Below are positions 35,988 through 45,668 of a stretch of 63,932 nt of DNA, piece after piece (position 1 is the stretch's first letter; every line of letters begins with the position of its first letter). This DNA comes from an uncultured Planctomycetota bacterium. GTDB lineage: Bacteria; Planctomycetota; Phycisphaerae; Sedimentisphaerales; UBA12454. Location: positions 1-63,932 of the forward strand of contig CAINDG010000028.1 in NCBI GenBank assembly GCA_903847315.1. The letters run 5' to 3'. The notes below the pieces were generated by a model. The model had not been told where the DNA came from, did not search any database, and saw only the letters and a program-made list of their open reading frames with translations. The position numbers and the translations under genes are program-made.

Positions 35988-37085
35988 ATGAAAGAGCTTT
36001 TGAAAAATCTGATTAGGGCAAAATCTACGCTGGACATCGGCGAAGTAAAATGCGCCAGGGTATTGGCCGATTTTTTCACCACGGCAGGCCTCAAACCAAA
36101 AGTCGAGGTTTGGGACAGAACCCGTGCAAATATCACAGCCGGACTTAAATCCACAGGCAGGAAACCTTCCCTGTTATTTGTCAGTCACCTTGACGTCGTA
36201 CCGGCAGATTGGGCTCGTGCTTTTGAGCCGAGCGAGCGTAACGGTAAAATCTTCGGCAGAGGCGCCTGCGATATGAAAGCCGGTATTGCATCGGCTGCTA
36301 TCGCTATGACTGAAATTTTTAAGTCTAAAATCAAATTGCAGGGCGATGTAATTTTTGCCGCCACGGCCGGCGAAGAAACCGACAGTGCCGGCGTTAAAAA
36401 ATTTGTAAAATCTGTAAAAAACATATCTCAGCCTGCCGGAATAATCATTCCGGAGCCGACCGATTTCGACCTTGTTACCGCTCATCGTGGACTTCTATGG
36501 CTTGAAATTACCACAAAAGGCAAATCGGCGCACAGCTCAATGCCGCAACTCGGTATAAACGCCATAGATTCAATGAGAATGTTCCTGAATGAAATTGCCG
36601 ATTTCAAAATCCCCGGCACAAATAAACTGCTTGGCAAGGCGTCTTTGAGCGTAAATAAAATCATCGGCGGCTCCGGGGCAAATATTGTTCCTGACTTTTG
36701 TTCCGTATGCATTGATATCCGCACTATACCCGGCCAAAATTCCGCGAAGATAATTGCGAGCATTAAAAAAATACTTAATCGGCTTTCAAAACAAAACCCT
36801 CACTTTCAGGCTGAACTAAAATGTCTCCGCGATTCAGGTTCGCTCCAGACAAATGAAAAAAGCGGTTTCGTAAAACAGTTAAAACAGCTTTTAAAAATAA
36901 AACACCCTAAAGCTGTGCCTTTTACGACCGATGCACCGTATCTTACCGCGTTAAAATCGCCTATAGTAATTTTCGGCCCGGGCAAACCGCAGATTTGCCA
37001 CAAACCCGACGAATATATTGACATCAAAGACTTGAAAAAAGCGGTGGACCTGTACAAAAAAATTATTCTGCGATTCCTGACTTGA
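35988..37085 (+). CDS. M20 family metallopeptidase (ArgE/DapE-like)
   Basis: 365 aa from the ATG at 35988; the frame is open for 35 more codons, but those come from the repeat. Metal-ligand motifs are complete: S-H-L-D-V-V-P, G-R-G-A-C-D-M-K-A-G, A-G-E-E-T-D-S, I-P-E-P-T-D, and a C-terminal H (Q-I-C-H-K-P-D). A dimerisation domain lies in the middle. Family members deacylate N-acyl amino acids or succinyl-diaminopimelate. The LL-DAP aminotransferase-like gene at 57.9 kb makes DapE less likely, so I leave the substrate open. No Shine-Dalgarno. Confidence 0.88.
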   Translation: MKELLKNLIRAKSTLDIGEVKCARVLADFFTTAGLKPKVEVWDRTRANITAGLKSTGRKPSLLFVSHLDVVPADWARAFEPSERNGKIFGRGACDMKAGIASAAIAMTEIFKSKIKLQGDVIFAATAGEETDSAGVKKFVKSVKNISQPAGIIIPEPTDFDLVTAHRGLLWLEITTKGKSAHSSMPQLGINAIDSMRMFLNEIADFKIPGTNKLLGKASLSVNKIIGGSGANIVPDFCSVCIDIRTIPGQNSAKIIASIKKILNRLSKQNPHFQAELKCLRDSGSLQTNEKSGFVKQLKQLLKIKHPKAVPFTTDAPYLTALKSPIVIFGPGKPQICHKPDEYIDIKDLKKAVDLYKKIILRFLT

Positions 37086-37089
37086 TTTT

Positions 37090-38496
37090 TTATGCGATGG
37101 TTTGGCCGAGCTGGTCGAGAATATCCTGCGCCTTTGCGACTTTATTACCGTTGGAACTCTGCCAGTTGACCATAGAATTGTTTTTCAGAGCATCCTCTAT
37201 TTTTCTGCACGCAAGAATAACCGTTGCGTGATTTTTATTGCCCATCAGCCTGCCGATTTCCGGAAATGACATATCGGTGTACTTCCTGGCAAGATACATA
37301 CTGAAAGACCGGGCCAAACTTACAGTCCTGTCCTTTCTGGACGAATGTACCTCGGCCGGCGTAATGCCGAAATATGTCGTAACCGCCGATTCGATATCGG
37401 AAATATGGACTATCGGGTCTGTTCGGGAAATATGCTCAGCGAGAACTTTCCTTGCCATTTCCGGCGAAATCTTCTCGTTGCACAGTGATGAATAAGCGAT
37501 AAGTTTCAGAATCGCCCCCTCCAGTTCCCTTATATTCGAGCGGATATTTTCCGCGATATAAGTAACTACTTTATCGTCAAGCTGCTTATTCATCGCGGCA
37601 GCTTTCTGGCAGATAATTCTGCACCGCGTCTTGATGTCCGGCGGTTCAATCTTGACTACCATTCCGGACACAAACCGGTTTACAAGACTTTCGCAAAGCT
37701 GCCCTATCATTTTCGGATGGGCGTCCGATGCCAGCACTACTTTTTTGCCGGCGAGATTTATCGTATTAAATGTATGCAGGAATTCCTCCTGCGTTGACGG
37801 CTTGCTGGCCAGGAAGTGTATATCGTCAATAGCCAGCAAATCCGTTTGCCGGTATCGCCTCCTGAAAGCATCCAGCTTTTTGGTCTTCAAGGCCAGCACA
37901 AACTGATTAGTAAAGTCCTCCGCTGACACATAAAGCCAATTGGCTTGCGGCCGGGTTCGGCTCATCATATTGCATATCCCTTGCATCAGATGGGTCTTGC
38001 CAAGGCCATATCCTCCATGAATAAACAGCGGATTGAACGGACTTACTTCTTCAGATACTACACTTACCGCTGCGTTGTAGGCCAATTGATTAGATGGGCC
38101 TACGACAAACGATTCGAGCGACATCTTTAGCGGCCGGTCTATCGTCTGACGGTCGCTGATTCTGCTGCGAGTCGTTTTATTCTGAGCCTTCTGAACAAGC
38201 TCTGCCTGACAATCGAGTTGAGTTCTTCTCTGGTTGTCGGCGAGCTGCGGCTCGATATTAAAAGTAATTTTTTTAGCGCTGCCGCTTATCGCTTCCGCAG
38301 CCGCTGCTATATCAGATAAAAAATGACTCTCTATCCAGCTCCCAATAAACGGATTGGGAACGCCAATTTTCAAATAATCATCGGCAATCGTGAACCTGGT
38401 CGAATTTTTAAACCAGACTCGGTATTTCTGCTGACCGATCCTTTCAGCAAGAAACTGATTGATTGCGACTATTTCATCCGTGACTGTTGTCTGCAT
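37090..38496 (-). CDS. dnaA: Chromosomal replication initiator DnaA
   Basis: 468 aa from the ATG at 38496; a GTG seven codons upstream is possible. Domain I is about 1-80. Domain II is a short basic linker. The AAA+ domain has Walker A G-G-Y-G-L-G-K-T-H (161-169) and Walker B L-L-A-I-D-D-I-H (about 221-228). The C-terminal DNA-binding domain ends with G-N-K-N-H-A-T-V, where the usual D-H-T-T-V is N-H-A-T-V. It binds DnaA boxes, two of which lie just upstream of the gene. Convergent with the M20 gene, 4-base gap. Confidence 0.95.
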   Translation of the reverse strand: MQTTVTDEIVAINQFLAERIGQQKYRVWFKNSTRFTIADDYLKIGVPNPFIGSWIESHFLSDIAAAAEAISGSAKKITFNIEPQLADNQRRTQLDCQAELVQKAQNKTTRSRISDRQTIDRPLKMSLESFVVGPSNQLAYNAAVSVVSEEVSPFNPLFIHGGYGLGKTHLMQGICNMMSRTRPQANWLYVSAEDFTNQFVLALKTKKLDAFRRRYRQTDLLAIDDIHFLASKPSTQEEFLHTFNTINLAGKKVVLASDAHPKMIGQLCESLVNRFVSGMVVKIEPPDIKTRCRIICQKAAAMNKQLDDKVVTYIAENIRSNIRELEGAILKLIAYSSLCNEKISPEMARKVLAEHISRTDPIVHISDIESAVTTYFGITPAEVHSSRKDRTVSLARSFSMYLARKYTDMSFPEIGRLMGNKNHATVILACRKIEDALKNNSMVNWQSSNGNKVAKAQDILDQLGQTIA

Positions 38497-38517
38497 ATTA
38501 ACTTCTTCGGCTTTCAC

Positions 38518-38733
38518 CGTTTCGCTGTAATATTTTTGTACGATAAATAAAAATCCTATTTGAATATACGGCTCGGCAATTGCTAAAGCAACACTGTTTT
38601 GTCAATTTTCTTTTCCACATCGCAAAGGATTCTTAAATACCAAACGTTGTGAGAAAAAAAAATTTGTTTTAAACAGGTTTTGCACCGCTAAAAACAAACT
38701 TGTGGAAAAAATGTGGATGGAAATGCAAAAAAT
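38518..38733. other. Candidate replication origin next to dnaA
   Basis: A 216-base AT-rich gap between dnaA and rsmB. Two exact DnaA boxes of form TTTTCCACA occur in opposite orientation: 38611-38619 (+) and 38709-38701 (-). Near-matches are TTTTGCACC at 38678-38686 and CCATCCACA on the minus strand at 38720-38712. Position beside dnaA supports oriC, but the cluster is small. Confidence 0.5.
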
Positions 38734-40107
38734 CTATTGTTTTTTAATAAGTATTGCCGCAAAAGCGCCGTCGCAATCGAATTCATCTGCCCTCGGCAGG
38801 AAAATGTGCTGACTTTCAAGTTTAAATCCTTTCGCCTCGGCAAGAAAATCGTCCACAACATCATTATTCTCCTGCTTTAAGATACTGCAGGTGCTGTAAC
38901 AGATTTTTCCGCCCTTCTTTACAAGCGAAGAGGCGAACTTAAGAAGCTCGGCCTGAATTTTCGCAAGTTCCTCTACCTGTTTTTTGTTCAACCGAAGTCT
39001 GACTTCAGGTCTTTTCGCCAGCACACCGGTATTTGAGCAAGGCACATCAACCAAAACCGCATCGGCAGGAGAAAGCCGGTCTATCTCTTTAAGAAAAACA
39101 TCATAACTCAATACCTTTACCGATGTTATCCCAAGCCGCTGGATGTTTTCGTTAATCTTATTTAATCTCGAATCATCTTTGTCTGTTGCGATTATAACCC
39201 CTTTGTCGTCAATGACTTCTGCGATTTGCGCCGTCTTTGTGCCCGGTGCTGCACAGATATCAAATATCTTCCAGCCCGGCTGCGGATTTAATAAAGGAAT
39301 AACTGAAGATGAGGACAAATCCTGTATCGTAAAAAGCCCGGCTTTAAAACTATCATTTTTGGCAATGTCGCCGGTCTTATTTAACTTAACCATTTTATGC
39401 TGTTCCGCTAAAGTACAATCAATCTCCTGCTCTTTTAAAATTTTCAGCAGTTCTTCCGCGTTTAACTTCAGTTTGTTTGGTCTTGCGTAAACACTGGGCC
39501 TACGGTTGGACGCGAAACAAATATTTTTCGTCTTTTCATAATCGAATTGTTCGAGCCACTGTTCTATCAGCCATAATGGCAGCGAAAAAGCACAACTCAG
39601 GTATTCAGCCTTCTGCTTTTTCGCGTCCGGTAAAATATCAATATTAAATTCACAGCCGGTGTCCGGACTTAACGGCAGGATTTTTTGAGAATCCGCTTTA
39701 TTCAAATCCGCTGTTCTGTTTTTTATCGAAGCGCATATTTTCCGCAGTACCGCATTTACAAAACCTCCCGCTTTTTTGGAGCCGATTTGCTTTGCCAGGC
39801 TGACCGCCTCGTTGACAATTGCGTAATCTGCCTGCTCGGTAAAAACAAGTTCATACACAGCGATTCTCAGGCAATTAAGAATCTTTTCGGGAATATTTTT
39901 TATGGGCCGAATTGAGCTTTGCGTAATAAGGCTGTCGATAAATACAGAATTTCTTATTACACCAAACGTGATATCAACAAGACCTGAACGCTCTGCGGTT
40001 TTCCCGCTGAATTTCTCGATAAGTTCCGCAGTATTGTGTTTAGCCGCATTGAAATGACTTAAAACTTCCCATGCCGCTCGCCGTGAGCTGAATTGAGAGG
40101 CCTTCAT
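38734..40107 (-). CDS. rsmB: 16S rRNA (cytosine-967 C5)-methyltransferase
   Basis: 457 aa. An N-terminal NusB-like helical domain (about 1-140) is followed by the SAM-dependent Rossmann domain (about 230-457). Motifs include I-C-A-A-P-G-T-K-T, D-V-P-C-S-N-T-G (cysteine of motif IV) and C-Y-S-T-C-S-I (catalytic Cys, motif VI). Start overlaps the fmt stop by 4 bases (ATGA), part of the lptB-def-fmt-rsmB run. Confidence 0.93.
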   Translation of the reverse strand: MKASQFSSRRAAWEVLSHFNAAKHNTAELIEKFSGKTAERSGLVDITFGVIRNSVFIDSLITQSSIRPIKNIPEKILNCLRIAVYELVFTEQADYAIVNEAVSLAKQIGSKKAGGFVNAVLRKICASIKNRTADLNKADSQKILPLSPDTGCEFNIDILPDAKKQKAEYLSCAFSLPLWLIEQWLEQFDYEKTKNICFASNRRPSVYARPNKLKLNAEELLKILKEQEIDCTLAEQHKMVKLNKTGDIAKNDSFKAGLFTIQDLSSSSVIPLLNPQPGWKIFDICAAPGTKTAQIAEVIDDKGVIIATDKDDSRLNKINENIQRLGITSVKVLSYDVFLKEIDRLSPADAVLVDVPCSNTGVLAKRPEVRLRLNKKQVEELAKIQAELLKFASSLVKKGGKICYSTCSILKQENNDVVDDFLAEAKGFKLESQHIFLPRADEFDCDGAFAAILIKKQ

Positions 40108-41063
40108 CGCCCGTTTTCCTCAAGAGGCACAAAAAAATCACCCGCTACTCCTGCCCTGCCGTTCAAAAACGATTTAAAATCCATAAGTTTCCCCCCATGG
40201 GGCTTAATTTCCAGAATTTTCAAACTCCCGATACCGCAAAGAACATCAAAGCCGGCATTAACCAGTCCGGCACGGCCGTTTCGACTCTGTTCCTCCGTAA
40301 TTTTTGTCCTGGCGATTGTTACCGGACACTTTTTATTATTTTTGGCGGAAACAAAACACGCAGCCGCCCCCGGCCAGGGCCAAAGTCCTCGAACCTTGTT
40401 ATGAATTGCTGCCGCCGATTGGTTAAAATCTATAATTCCATCTTCTTTTTTCAATTTTGGCGCACTTGTCGCCTCTGAATTATCCTGTTTTGTATAAACA
40501 GCCTTGCCCGCCTGGATTTTATCAATCGTTTCTATCAGCACCGGCGCCGCCAGTTTCGCAAGTGCATCGTGAATGGTATCTGCTGTATCGTCGTCACCGA
40601 TTTTTATTTTTGCCTGCGCCAGTATCTCGCCGGCGTCCATCTTTTGGGCAAGAGTAATAATGCTTATGCCTGTTTCCGTTTCGCCGTTGATAATCGCCCG
40701 ATTAATCGGCGCAGCGCCCCGGTATTTCGGCAGCAGCGAACCGTGGACATTTATAGCGCCTTTGGCTGGAATTCCTATAATTTCAGGAGAAATCTTCTGC
40801 CCGAATGCTATAACCACCAGCAAATCTGGAGCAAGTTTTTTCACAAGCTCAACGCCCTGCGTGCTGTTTATATCCTCAATTGCGATAAACGGTATATTAT
40901 TTTGCACTGCCCATTGTTCCACATCGTTAGCGCGGAGTTTTCTGCCCCTGCCTGCCTGTTTTTCGGGATGAGTTATGATATGTACAAGCTGATGATTCGA
41001 TGCCTTTAAGGCATTTAAAGAATCAATTCCAAAACGACCACAACCGCAATAAATTACTTTCAT
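40104..41063 (-). CDS. fmt: Methionyl-tRNA formyltransferase
   Basis: 319 aa. The formyl-transfer domain has N-V-H-G-S-L-L-P-K-Y-R-G-A-A-P-I (catalytic Asn/His) and a C-terminal OB-like domain. It formylates initiator Met-tRNA. It overlaps def upstream and rsmB downstream by 4 bases each, so translation is coupled. Confidence 0.95.
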   Translation of the reverse strand: MKVIYCGCGRFGIDSLNALKASNHQLVHIITHPEKQAGRGRKLRANDVEQWAVQNNIPFIAIEDINSTQGVELVKKLAPDLLVVIAFGQKISPEIIGIPAKGAINVHGSLLPKYRGAAPINRAIINGETETGISIITLAQKMDAGEILAQAKIKIGDDDTADTIHDALAKLAAPVLIETIDKIQAGKAVYTKQDNSEATSAPKLKKEDGIIDFNQSAAAIHNKVRGLWPWPGAAACFVSAKNNKKCPVTIARTKITEEQSRNGRAGLVNAGFDVLCGIGSLKILEIKPHGGKLMDFKSFLNGRAGVAGDFFVPLEENGR

Positions 41064-41584
41064 TTTTTCTGCTGCTCGTAATCTTCGCGAAGCTGTTTAA
41101 GCTTCCTGCGGGCGGCAATCTTCGCCACAGTTGAAAATCTATTGGCCACAAGAGTGCCGTCCAAATGGTCGCATTCATGCTGAAAAATCCTTGCAAGAAT
41201 TCCTTCGGCATCCTCAGCAAACTCTTTGCCGTCGAGCCCCTGAGCCTTTATCGAACATTTTGTATATCGTTTAATATTGCCCCAAATCCCCGGCAGAGAC
41301 AAACATCCTTCTTCCTTTGCTTCGAGAGAACCGGACGGTGTAATAACAGGATTTATATAAACCTTCGCGTTTTCCTTTGTGCCGTCGGGCGAACCGACAA
41401 AAATTCTCAAAGACACTCCTGCCTGCGGCCCGGCAAGCCCGACGCCTTTATACTGAACCATTATATCTTTCATTTTCTCGGCGAGAGCGCGGATATTATC
41501 GTCAATTTTCTCGACAGGCTGCGCCTTTTCTGTAAGCACCGGCGTCGGCCATCGCGTTATGCAGCATTTTTCAACCTCAACCAT
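41060..41584 (-). CDS. def: Peptide deformylase
   Basis: 174 aa. All three motifs are intact: G-V-G-L-A-G-P-Q-A-G, E-G-C-L-S-L-P-G (metal Cys) and Q-H-E-C-D-H-L-D-G (H-E-x-x-H). It removes the formyl group added through Fmt, encoded downstream. Its ATG shares one base with the lptB stop (TGATG). Confidence 0.95.
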   Translation of the reverse strand: MVEVEKCCITRWPTPVLTEKAQPVEKIDDNIRALAEKMKDIMVQYKGVGLAGPQAGVSLRIFVGSPDGTKENAKVYINPVITPSGSLEAKEEGCLSLPGIWGNIKRYTKCSIKAQGLDGKEFAEDAEGILARIFQHECDHLDGTLVANRFSTVAKIAARRKLKQLREDYEQQKK

Positions 41585-42339
41585 CAGCCGCTCCTGTCGG
41601 ACGTATCGTCAAATTCATTGCCGTCGAACGTATGCCCCAGATAGCTCTTGCGGACAAGTTCGTTTTTCACAATTTCGGCCGGACTGCCCTCGGCGATAAC
41701 TCTGCCGTGGTCGATTATGTATGCCTTGTCGGAAACCTCAAGCGTCCTTTCGACATTATGGTCCGTTATAAGAATACTTACTCCTGACGCGACTAATCTA
41801 TGGATTTCCGTTTGCAGTTCCTCGACCGCAATCGGGTCAACGCCGCTGAATGGCTCATCGAGAAGAATCAATGACGGATTTGTAACCATCGCTCTTGCAA
41901 TCTCAAGTTTTCTCCGTTCCCCGCCGGAAAGAACCCTTGCCTGGCTTTCGGCAACCTCTTCAAGTGCGAAACGCTGGATAAGCTCATCGGCCTTGTGTTT
42001 TCGTTCTGCCGCTGTCAGCGACATCGTTTCCAATATAGCCAGCAGATTATCGCGAACGCTGAGCCGCTGAAAAACGCTCGGCTCCTGCGAAAGATAACCC
42101 ATCCCAAGACGGGCTCGTTTATACATCGGCAGATTTGTAATATCCGTACCCTCGAAAACCACCGCCCCGGCATTTGGGATTATCATACCCATAACCATTC
42201 TGAAGGTAGTTGTTTTCCCGGCCCCGTTCCTGCCGAGCAGCCCGATTATGCTCCGCTGCTCAACCGTTATGGAAACCTGGTTGACAACCGTTCTGCCGGA
42301 ATATTTCTTTACCAGACTATGCGTTTCAAGAAGAATCAT
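41584..42339 (-). CDS. lptB: LPS export ABC transporter ATPase
   Basis: 251 aa. Walker A G-R-N-G-A-G-K-T-T, signature L-S-G-G-E-R-R-K, Walker B L-I-L-L-D-E-P-F and a switch His (I-T-D-H-N-V) are all present. G-V-D-P-I-A-V-E-E-L matches LptB rather than the related LivG ATPases. It powers LPS extraction by LptFG, whose likely subunits are at 54.96-57.78 kb. First gene of the lptB-def-fmt-rsmB run. Confidence 0.92.
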   Translation of the reverse strand: MILLETHSLVKKYSGRTVVNQVSITVEQRSIIGLLGRNGAGKTTTFRMVMGMIIPNAGAVVFEGTDITNLPMYKRARLGMGYLSQEPSVFQRLSVRDNLLAILETMSLTAAERKHKADELIQRFALEEVAESQARVLSGGERRKLEIARAMVTNPSLILLDEPFSGVDPIAVEELQTEIHRLVASGVSILITDHNVERTLEVSDKAYIIDHGRVIAEGSPAEIVKNELVRKSYLGHTFDGNEFDDTSDRSG

Positions 42340-42428
42340 ATCTGCTCCATTTTTTTCAGACTGTTATTATAACAGCCCTTTCAAGGCCTGAAAACCTTCT
42401 TTTTTGACCGGTCCGTTTGCAAATAACA

Positions 42429-42457
42429 TTGACTATTCGGCCGTTTTGCATTTTAAT
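42429..42457 (+). promoter_or_regulatory. Promoter of the parvulin gene
   Basis: TTGACT (42429-42434), a 17-base spacer, TTTAAT (42452-42457), about 60 bases upstream of the ATG at 42520. Confidence 0.5.
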
Positions 42458-42519
42458 AATACTCTCTAATTATTGAATAGTCCAGATGAAAGGTTTTTGC
42501 TTTTAAAGGGAAAAAAACT

Positions 42520-43449
42520 ATGAAGAAAACTATATTTTTACTGGTATTTTTTGCAATATCGTTCACAGCTCAGGCCGCACCTCCAGGGGACGCCGCGATT
42601 CGTCCCGGCCCTCAGCCATTCGAGGGGCCCGCTGTGCCGAAAGACCCTAATTATGTGGTTCTGGTGCTCGACGGCAACCAGCTGACAATCGGCCAGATAA
42701 ATTTTCTCGCTCCCCAGCCTGATTACATCACCGTGAAAAATGTCGCTGATTACTGGCTGAATACCCAGCTTCTTTATGAAGAAGCCGCAAAAAGGGGCAT
42801 CGACAAGGATGCCAGGATTAAATTTCTCGCCGATATCGCTTATAAAAAATCCATAGCAGGAGAACTCATTCAAAAAGTTCAAAACGATGTGAAAATCAGC
42901 GATGAGCAGGTAAAAAAATACTACGATGAAAACAAGGAAACCAACCCTAATCTCAAAGAGCCGAATTATCTGAGTTTTTCGCATATAACCCTCGATACTC
43001 TCGAGCAGGCTCAGGCTGTATTTAAAAGAGTGGAAAGCGGCGAGGACATCGACAAGCTCGCAAAGGAATTGTCCACTGCCGGTGACGCCAAAAAAGGCGG
43101 TCTCGCTTTTAAATATCAGGAAAAAACCATTCTAAGCAGGTTCGGCCAGGAATTCCTCGACGATCTGGCTAAAGCATCGGAAGGCCAAATCATCGGACCG
43201 GTAAAAAACAAGGATGGTAAATACGAAGTGGCCCGTTTTGAAGGCAAATTATCGGCAAAGATAAAAAACTTTGACAAGGTTAAGGACGAAATCAGGTCAT
43301 TTCTTGAGGACCAGGCCAGAGATAGGGCCGGCCAGGACCTGCTGGATAACTTGCGGAAAAATGCAAGACAAAGATACAAAAAAACAGGCATCCTGACGGA
43401 AAGAAGCGCCGCGGAAAATAAAAATACAACTCCCGAAAAGAAAAAATAA
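42520..43449 (+). CDS. Periplasmic parvulin-type peptidyl-prolyl isomerase (SurA/PrsA-like)
   Basis: 309 aa. Signal peptide about 1-19. A SurA-N-like helical part (about 60-140) precedes one PpiC domain (about 145-245: L-S-F-S-H-I-T-L, then A-K-K-G-G-L-A-F and I-I-G-P-V-K). The C-terminal tail is charged. Such foldases escort outer-membrane proteins in Gram-negative cells. A bidirectional terminator follows. Confidence 0.87.
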   Translation: MKKTIFLLVFFAISFTAQAAPPGDAAIRPGPQPFEGPAVPKDPNYVVLVLDGNQLTIGQINFLAPQPDYITVKNVADYWLNTQLLYEEAAKRGIDKDARIKFLADIAYKKSIAGELIQKVQNDVKISDEQVKKYYDENKETNPNLKEPNYLSFSHITLDTLEQAQAVFKRVESGEDIDKLAKELSTAGDAKKGGLAFKYQEKTILSRFGQEFLDDLAKASEGQIIGPVKNKDGKYEVARFEGKLSAKIKNFDKVKDEIRSFLEDQARDRAGQDLLDNLRKNARQRYKKTGILTERSAAENKNTTPEKKK

Positions 43450-43500
43450 TTAATTATTGACAGGATTTTTAAAAGCGTTAGTATTATCTTGTGCAATTAA

Positions 43501-43553
43501 AAAAGGTTGCTTTAAAGACAAAACTTTTTGTCATCCACAAAGCAGCCTTTTTT
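43501..43553. terminator. Bidirectional terminator between parvulin and TPR genes
   Basis: AAAGGTTGCTTT near 43502 pairs with AAAGCAGCCTTT near 43539 (one T-G pair), flanked by an A-run and a T-run. It lies between convergent genes. Confidence 0.75.
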
Positions 43554-44895
43554 ATTTCCCCCTGATTTTTTGCAGCCACAATTTGAAATAAGCCGCGGCC
43601 TTGATAATATTCAGCCTCCGATTAGTGCTTATCACCGTCAGTGTATCGAGAACTTTTTTCGGCTTTCCTATTGCAAGGTAAGCAAGCAATACATTTCTGA
43701 CAAGCTCCTGATTGGTCGTATCCATCTCAATCGCGTAATCGAGAAATTGCATCGCGTCATCCGTCTGGCCGTCTGCGGCAAGTACTTTCCCCAGATAAAA
43801 ATAATTTAATGCGTTTGTCGGTTCAAGTTCGGAAACCCTCAGAAAACAATGGGTCGCGTAGTTCATCTGCCCCAGTTCCATCATCATTACGCCTGTCGCC
43901 TGTAAAATCTCCGGCTGGCTAACGTCAAGTTCCAGCTCGGCCGCAAGAAGCGAAATCGCCTCGTCTTTTTGGCCTCGCTCCAATGCGAATTGAGCCAGTC
44001 GAAATCGCGGACCTGCGATATTTCTGTCTATCTTTAGGGTCTGGAAGTAGAATTTTGCCGCATCCTGCTTTCTGCCGGCATTTAATTCTATCTCGCCAAG
44101 ATAAAATACCGCCGCTGCGCTGTCGGGCTCGATTTCCAGTATCCTGCGAAACTTCTCAGCGGCGCAAGTCGTATCGCCGCAGTAGAGAAGAAACAGTCCG
44201 AAATCAAATATAACTTCTTTGTCGCCGGGATTTTTCCTGAGTTCCTCTATAAAATTCCGCCACGCCGGTTCTTTCTCGCCGAGATTCCAGTAGCACTGTG
44301 CGATATGATAATTAATCTGCGGATGGCTTGGCTCAAGGGCCGCTGTTTTCTCCCAGCACCAGATTGCCTTTTTGAAATTGCCCTGGATGAAAAACGAATT
44401 GCCGATATTGTAAAAACACAGGGGGCAGGTCTCGTTTATCTGTTGAGCAAGATAAAACATATGCTCCGCCATCTCGTAGTTGCCCATCTCTGTATATGTT
44501 ATTATCCTGTTGCAGTAGCCCGGCTCGAAATCGGGAGCAATTATTTCAATCTGCTCAAATGCCTCCAGCGCCAAATCATATTGACTTGTGCGGGTATAAT
44601 CCACCGCAAGGCAGTTCAGCATCTCGATATCTTCAGGATTCAATTCCAGCGCAAGTTTATATTCCTCTATGGCCTGCTCGAATTTATCCATCGCGTCGAG
44701 TGTAAGTGCCTTATTGAAATGCCATCTGTCATTGGAAGGATTAATATCCAGCGCCTCGTTCATCGCCAAAAGCGCTTCGTTCATTCGGCCTTCTTCATAA
44801 AGCTCGTATGCCTTTGTAGCTTTCTGCTCTGCCTGGTCCCACGAGTTGAACGGGTCGAACTGTTCTGGCTGTTCAAATCCATTGTCGGAATTCAT
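43552..44895 (-). CDS. Tetratricopeptide-repeat protein
   Basis: 447 aa, no signal peptide. Roughly ten TPR units of 34 residues fill the protein (for example A-L-L-A-M-N-E-A-L-D-I-N-P and A-A-V-F-Y-L-G-E-I-E-L-N-A-G). It is a scaffold for protein contacts; partner unknown. It stands alone between the parvulin terminator and the ribH leader. Confidence 0.88.
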   Translation of the reverse strand: MNSDNGFEQPEQFDPFNSWDQAEQKATKAYELYEEGRMNEALLAMNEALDINPSNDRWHFNKALTLDAMDKFEQAIEEYKLALELNPEDIEMLNCLAVDYTRTSQYDLALEAFEQIEIIAPDFEPGYCNRIITYTEMGNYEMAEHMFYLAQQINETCPLCFYNIGNSFFIQGNFKKAIWCWEKTAALEPSHPQINYHIAQCYWNLGEKEPAWRNFIEELRKNPGDKEVIFDFGLFLLYCGDTTCAAEKFRRILEIEPDSAAAVFYLGEIELNAGRKQDAAKFYFQTLKIDRNIAGPRFRLAQFALERGQKDEAISLLAAELELDVSQPEILQATGVMMMELGQMNYATHCFLRVSELEPTNALNYFYLGKVLAADGQTDDAMQFLDYAIEMDTTNQELVRNVLLAYLAIGKPKKVLDTLTVISTNRRLNIIKAAAYFKLWLQKIRGK

Positions 44896-45173
44896 ATAAT
44901 ATCCCTATAAATAGACATTTATCCGCAAATCAAATCGGCTTAAGTATCGGTCGCAGTTAGTCCGGAAAATGTCGCTTTGGAAAATTTGCAAAAAATGATT
45001 AAATTGTGTGGAAATATGTTGTCTAAGTCCTTAAAATAAGGCAGCTTAGCGGAAAAGGCACAAATTGTGGATATCTTTCGATGCCCCCGGCTTCGGCCTT
45101 TTTCTGGAAAATACTTGTCTTTAGTCTTATAATACTTCTGAAATTTTCAAGGTTGCTAAAGGAGTAATCAGTT

Positions 45174-45638
45174 ATGATAAAACAGATACAGGGAAAGCTC
45201 GCTGCCGGTAAGGCGAAATTTGCGATAGTGGTCAGTCGCTTCAACGAATTTATCACCTCCAAACTTCTTGCCGGCGCGATTGATGCGCTGCAGAGGCACG
45301 GCGCCGAAGACGAGCAGATTACAGTCGTCTGGGTGCCCGGCTCGATAGAAATCACCTCGGCCGCAAAGAAGCTCGCCGCAGGCGGAAAATTCGATGCCGT
45401 TATTTGTCTCGGCGCGATTATCCGCGGCCAGACCAATCACTACGAATATGTCTGCCAGCAGGTAAGCCGAGGCGTCAGTCAGATTAACTATGACACAGGC
45501 GTGCCGACTATCTTCGGCGTTTTGACCTGCGAAACAATCGAGCAGGCCATTGAACGCGCAGGCACAAAAGCTGGAAACGCAGGCGCTACCGCCGCTGCCA
45601 GCGCGATGGAAATGGTTAACGTGCTCTGTCAAATATAA
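45174..45638 (+). CDS. ribH: 6,7-dimethyl-8-ribityllumazine synthase
   Basis: 154 aa. V-S-R-F-N-E-F-I-T near 22, V-P-G-S-I-E-I near 57 and [11 protein letters not shown] (active-site His) identify RibH. Penultimate step of riboflavin synthesis. No other rib gene is in the window. AAGGAG precedes the ATG. nusB follows after 30 bases, a frequent pairing. Confidence 0.95.
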   Translation: MIKQIQGKLAAGKAKFAIVVSRFNEFITSKLLAGAIDALQRHGAEDEQITVVWVPGSIEITSAAKKLAAGGKFDAVICLGAIIRGQTNHYEYVCQQVSRGVSQINYDTGVPTIFGVLTCETIEQAIERAGTKAGNAGATAAASAMEMVNVLCQI

Positions 45639-45668
45639 ACAGACTCTGCCGGAAAAATTCGGATATTT

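Noticed and set aside
44990-45075. TGTGGAAA and TGTGGATA near ribH as a second origin
   Set aside because: Only imperfect, scattered DnaA-box matches; the dnaA-adjacent cluster is better.
45086-45105. GGCTTCGGCC plus T5 as a terminator upstream of ribH
   Set aside because: The stem is only three to four pairs; too weak to call.
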